Translations under genes and position numbers: made by a program
Source of the DNA: Dehalococcoidia bacterium
GTDB taxonomy: Bacteria; Chloroflexota; Dehalococcoidia; Tepidiformales; Tepidiformaceae
Assembly (NCBI GenBank): GCA_020850615.1
Contig: JADZEI010000067.1
Coordinates: forward strand, 1 to 64,000
Length of the DNA stretch: 64,000 nucleotides
Direction of reading: 5' to 3'
In this document: positions 57,363 to 64,000 of the stretch, piece by piece
How positions within the stretch are numbered: position 1 is the stretch's first letter
How the letters are laid out: every line of letters begins with the position of its first letter
Notes under the pieces: model-generated
The model's database searches: none
Seen by the model: only the letters and a program-made list of their open reading frames with translations
What the model was told of the DNA's origin: nothing

Positions 57363-58436
57363 TCAGCCGTTCGGCAGGACCACGATCTTGCAGTCGCGCG
57401 GGTCCGCGAGTGCCGTGAACGCTGCCGGGAGCTCGTCCAGCGCGACGGTGCGCGTGACCAGCGGGCTGGTGTCGACCGCGCCGTCGGCGAACGCCTGGAG
57501 CGCCTCGGCGTATTCCTGTGGCGTGTAGCCGAGCACGAACTTGAGCGTGAGCTGCTTGTTGATCCCGGTCATCGGCGTGATCCGGTCCTCGTTCATGCAC
57601 ACGCCGACCACGACCACGGTGCCCCGCGGCGAGACCACGTCCATCGCCTGCTGGAGCGTCCCTTCGACGCCCACGGCTTCGAACACGACATCCGGCGCCG
57701 GCCCGAGCGTGCCCGGTAGCGTCGGCTTGCCGGCCGCGGTCAGTGCCTCGCGCAGCGCCGTCGCCACGTCCGTCGTCTTCGGGTCGATGACGAGGTCCGC
57801 GCCCATCTTCGCCGCCAGCTCGCGCCGTTCCGGCGAGAAATCGCTGACCGCCACGAGCCCGGCGCCTTCCTTCTTCAGCCAGATCAGCGTCATCAGGCCG
57901 ATCGGCCCGGCGCCCATCACGAGCACGCTTTCGCCGCCCTTGAGCCCCGCTTCGCGCACCGCGTGCAGGCCCACGCCGCACGGCTCCGTCGTCGCCGCGA
58001 CGATGTCGCTGACGTTGTCCGGCACCGCCAGCACGAGCGGCGCGCTCAGGAGGACGAACTCGCCATAGGCGCCCGGGTAGACCGGGCTGTAGCCGATCGC
58101 CGTCATCCCGCTGTCGGTTTCCGGCGTGACCAGGACGGGCATGCTCGTCACGCGCGTGCCGGGGGTCCACTGCTCCGCGCCCGGCCCGGCAGTCACGACC
58201 TCGGCGACGAATTCGTGGCCCATGACGATACCGTTCGCCAGCTCCGCTTCGCTCGGACCGGGGCGACCCTGCGCCCGGGCGACGCTCATCATCTGGTCCA
58301 TGTACTTCGCCGCGTGCAAGTCGCTCCCGCAGATCCCGCAGGCGCGCACCTTCGCCAGCACCTGCCCCGGCCCGGGCGCCGGGACGTTCACATCTTCCAC
58401 CGCCAGGGCCGTGCCCTTGAGGACCATCGCGCGCAT
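57363..58436 (-). CDS. Zinc-binding medium-chain alcohol dehydrogenase
   Basis: The 357-residue MDR protein has catalytic-zinc ligands CGICGSDLH and GHEFVAEV, and Glu in TTEPCGVG, with the Rossmann motif VMGAGPIGLMTL; SDFSPER after strand 2 suggests NAD. The four-Cys structural zinc loop is absent. Substrate (threonine, polyol or other alcohol) unknown. The leader contains TATAGT (58474-58469) and a CTCCACG/CGTGGAG hairpin (58445-58465) before the ribosome site. Confidence 0.87.
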   Translation of the reverse strand: MRAMVLKGTALAVEDVNVPAPGPGQVLAKVRACGICGSDLHAAKYMDQMMSVARAQGRPGPSEAELANGIVMGHEFVAEVVTAGPGAEQWTPGTRVTSMPVLVTPETDSGMTAIGYSPVYPGAYGEFVLLSAPLVLAVPDNVSDIVAATTEPCGVGLHAVREAGLKGGESVLVMGAGPIGLMTLIWLKKEGAGLVAVSDFSPERRELAAKMGADLVIDPKTTDVATALREALTAAGKPTLPGTLGPAPDVVFEAVGVEGTLQQAMDVVSPRGTVVVVGVCMNEDRITPMTGINKQLTLKFVLGYTPQEYAEALQAFADGAVDTSPLVTRTVALDELPAAFTALADPRDCKIVVLPNG

Positions 58437-58565
58437 GTCTTCCCCTCCACGTCTTTTGCGTGGAGCGAACTATACACGTCCGCTCGGACCCGGACGCCGT
58501 TCGGATGGTCAGGGCTCTTTCTCCCGCCCTTGCAGGCGCTGTGGTTGCACCGGAAACTTCATCCG

Positions 58566-59156
58566 GTGCACAAGCTCCTGCTGGCGACGAACAACCCGGG
58601 CAAGGTGCGCGAGTTCCGCCGTCTGCTCGATGGCGTCCCCTTCGGTGTGGTGACGCCGGCGGAGCTCGGGGTCGCCCTCGAACCGGTCGAAGACGGCGCC
58701 AGCTACGGCGAGAACGCCGCCCTCAAGGCCCGCGCCTTCGCCACCGCCGGCGCCTGCTGGGCCCTCGCCGACGATTCCGGCATCGAGGTGGACGCGCTCG
58801 GCGGCAAGCCGGGCATGTACTCCGCCCGCTACGGCGGCCCCGGGCTCGATGACCCCGGCCGCACCGCGCTGCTCGTCCGCGAGCTCGAAGGCGTCCCCGA
58901 TGGGCAGCGCACCGCCCGCTACCGCGCCGTCGTCGCCGTCGCCTCTCCCGCCGGTGAGGTCGCGCTCTTCGAAGCGACGATGGAGGGCCGCATCGGCCAC
59001 GCCTTCCGGGGCGAGCGCGGCTTCGGCTACGACCCCGTGTTCGAAGTGGAAGACGGCCGCACCGCTGCCGAGCTCAGCGACGCCGAGAAGGACGCCATCA
59101 GCCATCGCGGCAAAGCCGTCCGCGCCGCCGCGGAGTATCTGCGAGGCCTCGGGTGA
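58566..59156 (+). CDS. rdgB: RdgB/HAM1 non-canonical purine NTP pyrophosphatase
   Basis: The 196-residue product has LLLATNNPGKVREFRRLL, ADDSGIEVDALGGKPGMYSARY, GRIGHAFRGERGFGYDPVF and AISHRGKA. It hydrolyses ITP and XTP to the monophosphates. The start is GTG 58566; the open frame to 57963 is a shadow. Its stop overlaps the GTG of the lipoprotein gene. Confidence 0.94.
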   Translation: MHKLLLATNNPGKVREFRRLLDGVPFGVVTPAELGVALEPVEDGASYGENAALKARAFATAGACWALADDSGIEVDALGGKPGMYSARYGGPGLDDPGRTALLVRELEGVPDGQRTARYRAVVAVASPAGEVALFEATMEGRIGHAFRGERGFGYDPVFEVEDGRTAAELSDAEKDAISHRGKAVRAAAEYLRGLG

Positions 59157-59671
59157 TCCGCGCCCGCATCGCCGCCGCCATCGTGCTCGGCGCGGTCCTC
59201 GCGCCGGCGCTGGCCGCGTGCAGCAGCGGCAGCTCCCTCCCCGAGCCTCCCGCGTGCGAGTCGCCCACCCCCACGCCCACGCCCCGCCAGGGCACCGGCG
59301 AGTTCCGCTACATCGCGGTCATGCGCTCCGGCACGCAGGCGCTCCACTCCCTGACCAACGACTGGCGGCTCGAGTGGGAGGACGGCAAGATGTCGAGCCG
59401 GCCCGAGTTCCGCGAGCAGTTCGTGGTCTACGCGGCGAAGAGCCGCTGCCTCGCCCAGGACATGCTCGCCACCAACCCGCCGGGGGGCCGTTTCAGCGCC
59501 GAAGAAGAGCAGTTCGAAGCCGCCCTCACCCAGTTCACCGCCGCGATGGACTTCGGGATGGCAGCCGTCCAGTCCCGCAACGTCTCCGAATACCGCGACT
59601 TCTACAAGCGCGTGGACGGCGCCTTCCAGCGCCTCGACGAGCTCGTCCTCGACCTCCCCTCTGGCCGCTGA
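59153..59671 (+). CDS. Putative lipoprotein, unknown function
   Basis: The 172-residue product has a signal peptide ending in the lipobox LAAC (Cys at about residue 23), a Pro/Thr-rich linker (PTPTPTP) and a helical domain (SEEEQFEAAL-like, DFYKRVDGAFQRLDELV). The start GTG 59153 overlaps the rdgB stop by four bases. No family recognised. Confidence 0.72.
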   Translation: MIRARIAAAIVLGAVLAPALAACSSGSSLPEPPACESPTPTPTPRQGTGEFRYIAVMRSGTQALHSLTNDWRLEWEDGKMSSRPEFREQFVVYAAKSRCLAQDMLATNPPGGRFSAEEEQFEAALTQFTAAMDFGMAAVQSRNVSEYRDFYKRVDGAFQRLDELVLDLPSGR

Positions 59672-59685
59672 CCCCTGCCCCGCGC

Positions 59686-59916
59686 ACACCGTTCGGAGAC
59701 ATGGGTAACACCCCGTCCAGGGACATGGGTAACACCCCGTCCAGGGACATGGGTAACACCCCGTTCGGGGACATGGGTAACGCCCCGTTCGGGGACATGG
59801 GTAACGCCCCGTTCGGAGACATGGGTAACGCCCCGTTCGGAGACATGGGTAACGCCCCGTTCGGGGACATGGGTAACGTCCCGTTCGGGGACATGGGTAA
59901 CACCCGTTCGGGGACA
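59686..59916. repeat. 24-bp tandem minisatellite, about 9.5 copies
   Basis: ATGGGTAAC recurs at 59701, 59725, 59749, 59773, 59797, 59821, 59845, 59869 and 59893, exactly 24 bases apart, with a near-invariant ACCCCGTTCGGGGAC-type remainder. Two variants alternate (CGTCCAGGGAC first, CGTTCGGGGAC later). The array starts 15 bases after the lipoprotein stop. Frames stay open through it, giving MGNAPFGD repeats, but there is no start or ribosome site. Confidence 0.95.
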
Positions 59917-59928
59917 TCGGTGATTTCC

Positions 59929-59980
59929 CGAGCTCCCCCTCGCCCGCCGCAGCGGGAGAGGGGGGCAGGGGGTGAGGGCG
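59929..59980. repeat. G/C-rich hairpin repeat
   Basis: GAGCTCCCCCTCGCCCGCCG followed by CAGCGGGAGAGGGG and GTGAGGGCG, near-identical to 39411-39463, joined directly to the end of the 24-bp minisatellite. Confidence 0.8.
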
Positions 59981-60131
59981 CGTAGTTCATCCCGCTCCAA
60001 TCTTTAACGTTCACGCGGGCCGCGGTGTGCTAACATTTCCGTAGTTGTTTACGTCGTGTCTGTGGCCTTCGACGCGCGTTCCCCCCGGTACCCCTGCACT
60101 GGAACCGGTTGCTGCTGGCGCCCTGCGCTGC

Positions 60132-60185
60132 GGTGTGGGTGGGCGTGTCCAAAACGGCCCCGAACCCACACCCAGCGAAAGGAAA
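60132..60185 (+). promoter_or_regulatory. Leader hairpin and ribosome site before the DEAD-box gene
   Basis: GGTGTGGGT (60132-60140) pairs exactly with ACCCACACC (60164-60172), and AAAGGAAA (60178-60185) follows 5 bases later. This makes a structured leader and would fit initiation at the in-frame CTG 60193 as well as at upstream GTG/TTG codons. Confidence 0.4.
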
Positions 60186-61641
60186 CCCAACCCTGTTCCG
60201 TTTTTGGCGAAACCGTAAGTCCAGCCCGGAGGCTGCGGCCCCCGGCGAACCCTCCTCCCAGGCCGAACCGGCCGCACACAGCAAGGCCGGCCCCGCCGTC
60301 GCCGTAGCGGTCGCGACGCCCGAGCCGGCCAGCCACGAAGCCCCGCATGAGGGCGCCACTCACGAGGACGGCACGCCCCGCCGCCGCCGCAACCGCGGTG
60401 GCCGACGGCGCCGCGGCACCGGCGCAGCTGCCGCCGGCGCGACCGCACCGACCGCCACCCACGCCGCCGCGCCTACCGCCCGCACCCTCAACGTCCCCGA
60501 AGCCCGCGCCGAGATCTCCGAGGCCTTCCGCGCGCTCGGCGTCGACGCCACCGGCCTCGATGCCATCGCCGCGCTCGGCTTCGACGACCCGACGCCCATC
60601 CAGGCCGCCGCGCTGCCGCTCCTCCTCGAAGGGCAGGACGTGGTCGGGCTGGCGCAGACCGGCACGGGCAAGACCCTCGCCTTCGGCCTCCCGCTCGCCC
60701 GCACCATCGACACCGAGCTCAACGCCGTCCAGGCGATCGTCCTCGTCCCCACCCGTGAGCTCGCCGTGCAGGTGCGAGATCTCGTCGACTTCCTCGGCCG
60801 CTTCTACGGCTTCTCCGTCCTCGGGCTCATGGGCGGCCGCCGCGTGAAATCGGACCTCATCGCGCTCGAAAAGGGCGCGCACGTGGTCGTCGGCACGCCC
60901 GGCCGGATCATCGACCACATGAAGCGCGGCACGCTCTCCCTGCGCGAAGTCCGCTTCGCCGTCCTCGACGAAGCCGACCAGATGCTCGACATTGGGTTCG
61001 CCCGCGACATCGACTACATCCTCCGCGTGACCCCGCGCGACCGGCAGACGGCGCTCTTCAGCGCGACGATGCCCGAGAGCATCGGCCGCCTGGTCTACCG
61101 CTACATGCGCAACGCCGAGCGCGTCGCCGTCGCGCCCGAACAGCGCACCGCCGAGGGCGTCCGCCAGCTCTACTGCGAGGTGGCGGAGCGCGACAAGTTC
61201 TACGCGCTGCGCTACCTCTACGAGCAGCTCGACCTCGGCCGGTCGCTCATCTTCCGGAACACGAAGATCGGCGTCGACCGGCTGACCGCGCAGCTGCAGT
61301 CGGCCGGCGTCGGCGCCCGCGCCATCCACGGCGACCTCCGCCAGGGCGAGCGCGACCGCGTGATGACCGATTTCCGCTCCGGCAAGCTCGAGTTCCTCGT
61401 GGCGACGAACGTCGCGGCCCGCGGCCTCGACATCCCGGACATCGAGCACGTCATCAACTACGACGTGCCCCAGAACTCCGAGGAGTACATCCACCGCATC
61501 GGCCGCACCGCCCGCGCGGGCAAGACTGGCACCTCGGTCACGCTCGTCAGCGAGTGGGAGCTCGACGAATTCCAGCGCATCCAGGACCTCCTGGGCGACG
61601 TCGACGTCGAATACCTGGAGATGCCGCCGACCTGGGACTAG
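60145..61641 (+). CDS. DEAD-box ATP-dependent RNA helicase
   Basis: The core is complete: Q-motif region GFDDPTPIQ, motif I AQTGTGKT, Ia PTRELA, GG, Ib TPGR, II DEAD, III SAT, IV LIFRNT, V ARGLDIPD, VI HRIGRTAR. The N-terminal tail of about 100 residues is Ala/Pro/Arg-rich (RRRRNRGGRRRR-like) and likely binds RNA. The stop is certain; the start is not: TTG 60109, GTG 60145 or CTG 60193 (with AAAGGAAA upstream). It is shorter at the C-terminus than typical CshA/DeaD proteins. Confidence 0.9.
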   Translation: MSKTAPNPHPAKGNPTLFRFWRNRKSSPEAAAPGEPSSQAEPAAHSKAGPAVAVAVATPEPASHEAPHEGATHEDGTPRRRRNRGGRRRRGTGAAAAGATAPTATHAAAPTARTLNVPEARAEISEAFRALGVDATGLDAIAALGFDDPTPIQAAALPLLLEGQDVVGLAQTGTGKTLAFGLPLARTIDTELNAVQAIVLVPTRELAVQVRDLVDFLGRFYGFSVLGLMGGRRVKSDLIALEKGAHVVVGTPGRIIDHMKRGTLSLREVRFAVLDEADQMLDIGFARDIDYILRVTPRDRQTALFSATMPESIGRLVYRYMRNAERVAVAPEQRTAEGVRQLYCEVAERDKFYALRYLYEQLDLGRSLIFRNTKIGVDRLTAQLQSAGVGARAIHGDLRQGERDRVMTDFRSGKLEFLVATNVAARGLDIPDIEHVINYDVPQNSEEYIHRIGRTARAGKTGTSVTLVSEWELDEFQRIQDLLGDVDVEYLEMPPTWD

Positions 61642-61656
61642 GCCCCGCCCCGCCGC

Positions 61657-61857
61657 CCCGCCCCGCCCCATTGCCGATTTTCGATTGAACGTCTCGCGGC
61701 GATGGGCGGGGTCGTGCGCTGACGCGGGGCAGTGGTATCCGGGGCGCGGCCCTGCCCTGCCTGACGGGTCGGGCTACTGATGGCGCGCGGCCCAGGGACA
61801 CGACCTCGCCCCCGGGCGCCCCAATCGACAATCGGCAATCGGCAATCGGCAATTCCA
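61657..61857. repeat. Long imperfect inverted repeat built on heptamers
   Basis: ATTGCCGATTTTCGATTG near 61670 is the near-complement of CAATCGACAATCGGCAAT (61822-61839). Inside, GGCGGGGTCGTG pairs with CACGACCTCGCC. Together they could form a hairpin of about 185 bases. The right side holds five heptamer units (CAATCGA, CAATCGG x3, CAATTCC). No gene lies in this gap. Confidence 0.6.
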
Positions 61858-61887
61858 AGACCCAGGTTCACCCCGATCCGAGGGCAA

Positions 61888-62769
61888 CTACAGCCGCCGC
61901 GCCTCCGGGATGACCCTCGTCGCCATCGCCTCGATGGGGGCCATGTCCTGGACGTTGATCAGGGCGCCCATTGCGCCCTGGGCGCCGGCTTCGGCGTAGC
62001 GGCCGAGCAGGTCGAGCACTTCGCCGGCCTTCTCGCCCTTCGGGCCCGGGTCCATGCGGCAGAGGACGGACTTGAAGATGCTGTCGTAGTCCCGGCCCAC
62101 GGCCTCGCAGTGCTCGCGCAGGACCGCGAACTTCCGGGCCGCGGTCGCCGGGTCCACGCCGACGAGGTTGCAGGCCTGGGCGTACTTCGCCACCAGCCGC
62201 AGCGTCTTCCGTTCGCCGCTGCCGCCGATGAGGATCGGCGGGTGCGGCTTCTGGATGGGTAGCGGGTCGCCCAGCGTCTCGGCGAGCTGGTAGTACGTCC
62301 CCTGGAACGGCCCCGTGTTCGTGCCGTCCCACATCTGCTTGGCGATGAGGATCGCCTCTTCCAGGCGGAGGAAGCGCTCGCGCAGCGGCGGGTATTCGAA
62401 CCCGAGGCCAACGTGCTCGCGTTCGAACCAGGCCGCGCCGATCCCGAGCCAGGCGCGCCCGCCCGAGAGCACGTCGAGCGTCGTGACCTGCTTCGCCAGC
62501 ATGCCCGGGTTGCGGTAGGTGACGCCCGTGACCATCGTCCCCAGCGTCGCCCGCTTCGTCACGCCGGCGAGGAACCCGAGCGTCGTGTACGCCTCGAGCA
62601 TGGGCTGCTCCGCGGCCCCGTTCGGCGGGATCTGGAAGAAGTGGTCCATCACCCAGATCGAGTCGTAGCCCGCTTCGTCCGCGTCGTGGGCGATCGCCGC
62701 CAGCTTCGGGCCGAGGACCGCGGGACCGCCGGGCCAGGTGAAGTTCGGGATTTGCAGGCCGATACGCAT
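61888..62769 (-). CDS. LLM class F420-dependent oxidoreductase
   Basis: The 293-residue luciferase-like TIM barrel has MRIGLQIPNFTW at the N-terminus, YDSIWVMDHFFQIPP, GTMVTGVTYRNPGMLAKQVTTLDVLSGGRAWLGIGAAWFEREH and PILIGGSGERKTLRLVAKYA. These fit the F420-using branch common in actinobacteria and Chloroflexi. Substrate unknown. Start ATG with GGAG upstream. Confidence 0.87.
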   Translation of the reverse strand: MRIGLQIPNFTWPGGPAVLGPKLAAIAHDADEAGYDSIWVMDHFFQIPPNGAAEQPMLEAYTTLGFLAGVTKRATLGTMVTGVTYRNPGMLAKQVTTLDVLSGGRAWLGIGAAWFEREHVGLGFEYPPLRERFLRLEEAILIAKQMWDGTNTGPFQGTYYQLAETLGDPLPIQKPHPPILIGGSGERKTLRLVAKYAQACNLVGVDPATAARKFAVLREHCEAVGRDYDSIFKSVLCRMDPGPKGEKAGEVLDLLGRYAEAGAQGAMGALINVQDMAPIEAMATRVIPEARRL

Positions 62770-62877
62770 GGCAGGAGCTCCGTGGGTGGTGCTCCGAGCA
62801 TACGCGCCGCCGGACGCCCCCGCTTGAGACCGGTCTGGTCCAATCGAGGCATGGGTGAACGAGTGCTGGGGACTGCG

Positions 62878-63489
62878 CTAGGCCGCGTGCTTCTGCCCGG
62901 CCGTGTCGAACTGCTCGGCGATGGCGCGGACCATGTTCCGGATGAACGCCGCCTGGGCCGGTTCGAGCTCGTGGAAGCGAAGGTGGAGGATCGTGCCCGT
63001 CTCGGCGGCGGTCGTCCCGACCACCTCGCAGCGGAGCGTGGCCGCGTAGCCGTCGAGCCAGAGCGGCACCTGCACGAACTTCGCCCGCACCGGGACCTTC
63101 ACCTCCACCGAGAGCCCGCCCGTGGAGATGTCGAGCACCGTGCCAGGCAGGAAGCTCTCGCTGTCGTCCGGCTGGACGCGCGTACCCACATGCAGCGGGA
63201 AGCGCGGCGATTGGCGCGGGTCGAACGCCTTCCACGGGCGGAGCAGGCTGAAGACGGCCAGCTCGCCCCGGCACATCGCGAACGCGGCCGGCGCCGAGAG
63301 CCGCTCCCGGCCGCTCCCGCGGACGAGCATGACCCGGTCCTGCGGCTGCCACCGCGCCTGCGTCCCCGGCGGCAGCTCGAGCGCCACACCGCTGTTGTTC
63401 GAACGCGCGACGGTGCCGTCGAGGCACTGCGAACGGCCGGCCTGGAGCCACACGACCCGGACAGCGGAGGTCGCACTCTCGCTGCTCAT
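62878..63489 (-). CDS. PilZ domain c-di-GMP-binding protein
   Basis: The 203-residue product has an N-terminal YcgR-like region (about 1-85) and a C-terminal PilZ domain with RxxxR (RQSPR, 92-96) and DxSxxG (DISTGG, 120-125), both intact for c-di-GMP binding. It is the only intact c-di-GMP receptor signature in the window besides the I-sites of the degenerate GGDEF pair. Start ATG 63489. Confidence 0.85.
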   Translation of the reverse strand: MSSESATSAVRVVWLQAGRSQCLDGTVARSNNSGVALELPPGTQARWQPQDRVMLVRGSGRERLSAPAAFAMCRGELAVFSLLRPWKAFDPRQSPRFPLHVGTRVQPDDSESFLPGTVLDISTGGLSVEVKVPVRAKFVQVPLWLDGYAATLRCEVVGTTAAETGTILHLRFHELEPAQAAFIRNMVRAIAEQFDTAGQKHAA

Positions 63490-63559
63490 ATGTGGACTAT
63501 CGAGCGATAGACGCGGTCGAACAGTCCTGCTTACCGGCAATTCGTCTACGATGAGACGA

Positions 63560-64000
63560 ATGCAGCCCGCCGACGGCACGATCGCTGGCCCCGCGACGAC
63601 CCTCCGCCTGCGCCGCATGGCTACCGCCGACATCCCGGCCGTCATGGCCATCGAGCACGCCGCCTACGATTCCGGCTGGCCGCCCACGGCGTTCGAACGC
63701 GAGCTCACCACCAATGCCATGGCCCGCTACATCGTCCTCGAACGCCACGGGGGCGGCGCGCCGGGCATCATCGGCTTCGCCGGCATGTGGCTCATGGTCG
63801 ACCAGGCGCACGTCGTGACCGTCGCCGTGAACCCCGCGGAGCGCCGCACCGGCTACGGCCGCCTCCTCCTCCACGCCCTCCTCGACCTCGCCATCCGCGA
63901 CGCCGCGACGGACGCCACGCTCGAGGTCCGCGTCTCGAACGAGGCAGCGCGCGCGCTCTACCGCGCCTACGGCTTCTGGGAGGTCGGCGAGCGCAAGCGC
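63560..64000 (+). CDS. rimI: RimI-like ribosomal-protein-alanine acetyltransferase (partial)
   Basis: 147 codons are visible before the window ends, so the C-terminus is missing. The GNAT domain has LRLRRMATADIPAVMAIEHAA, TVAVNPAERRTGYGRLLLHALL (R/QxxGxG/A) and SNEAARALYRAYGFWEVGER, all RimI-like. A TACGAT box (63547-63552) lies 7 bases before ATG 63560, which favours this over ATG 63551. It is divergent from the PilZ gene. Confidence 0.85.
   Translation, partial: MQPADGTIAGPATTLRLRRMATADIPAVMAIEHAAYDSGWPPTAFERELTTNAMARYIVLERHGGGAPGIIGFAGMWLMVDQAHVVTVAVNPAERRTGYGRLLLHALLDLAIRDAATDATLEVRVSNEAARALYRAYGFWEVGERKR

Noticed and set aside
59686-59916. CRISPR array
   Set aside because: Units are contiguous 24-mers without unique spacers, and there are no cas genes.
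59701-59985. Repeat-peptide gene (MGNAPFGD)n
   Set aside because: No ribosome site or unique N-terminus; all frames remain open only because the period is a multiple of three; the final unit has a one-base deletion.
1-64000. tRNA, rRNA and other RNA genes in intergenic gaps
   Set aside because: I looked through the gaps above about 100 bases and found no tRNA-like T-loop (GGTTCGAATC-type) with a matching acceptor stem; none supported.

Overview
The window is about 70% G+C and gene-dense, with many GTG/TTG starts, 4-base start/stop overlaps and short intergenic gaps. It carries no rRNA, tRNA, CRISPR array, transposase or phage module. The gene mix suggests a thermophilic or thermotolerant aerobe of the Chloroflexota, perhaps near Tepidiformia/Dehalococcoidia: an AroK-AroB fusion, a DUF3090 protein, a baseplate-J-like protein beside ruvX, an F420-type LLM oxidoreductase, acyl-CoA enzymes and a candidate di-myo-inositol-phosphate solute pair. 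This placement is inference from gene content only.

Layout. 0.3-9.5 kb: a DUF3352 protein, a DPP-IV-like S9 peptidase coupled to Xaa-Pro aminopeptidase, a WYL regulator, DUF3090, a PIG-L deacetylase and a CAP-domain protein. 9.6-12 kb: a small accessory patch with a solitary HicB overlapping a Dam methylase, divergent from an HTH/PIN toxin-antitoxin pair. 12-25.3 kb: crotonase plus thioesterase, NnrS, GIY-YIG, TesB, M3 peptidase, a HicBA pair, GyrI-like, TetR, ClpS, DUF72, GNAT and SucC. 25.3-38.1 kb: a long minus-strand run, alaS > baseplate-J-like > ruvX > mltG > aroE > membrane protein > aroC > aroKB > three tandem VapB-like antitoxins > vapC > tgt > sucC, most joined by overlaps. 38.3-50 kb: crotonase, glmU with a clear promoter and folded leader, a CBS/DUF21 membrane protein, dprA, topA, a second HicBA pair, an SDR, and two overlapping degenerate GGDEF proteins. 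50-64 kb: L25, ferredoxin, PHP phosphoesterase, YebC, the inositol-solute pair, DUF1786, a zinc dehydrogenase, RdgB, a lipoprotein, a 24-bp minisatellite, a DEAD-box helicase, an LLM oxidoreductase, a PilZ protein and the start of a RimI-like acetyltransferase cut by the window edge.

Three signals go beyond ordinary annotation. (1) An antitoxin array: three consecutive RHH antitoxin genes, one an internal duplication, precede a single VapC. The array has a 9+9 palindromic operator enclosing a -10-like box and is inserted between aroKB and tgt. (2) Intergenic DNA is riddled with short tandem repeats that are nearly all 7 bp long though their sequence differs by locus, mixed with hairpin repeats. 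(3) At about a dozen starts a TANNNT-like box lies 6-9 nt before the start codon, which points to widespread leaderless transcripts. Two degenerate GGDEF proteins that keep the c-di-GMP I-site, with an inverted repeat masking the ribosome-binding site of the first, form a fourth candidate.
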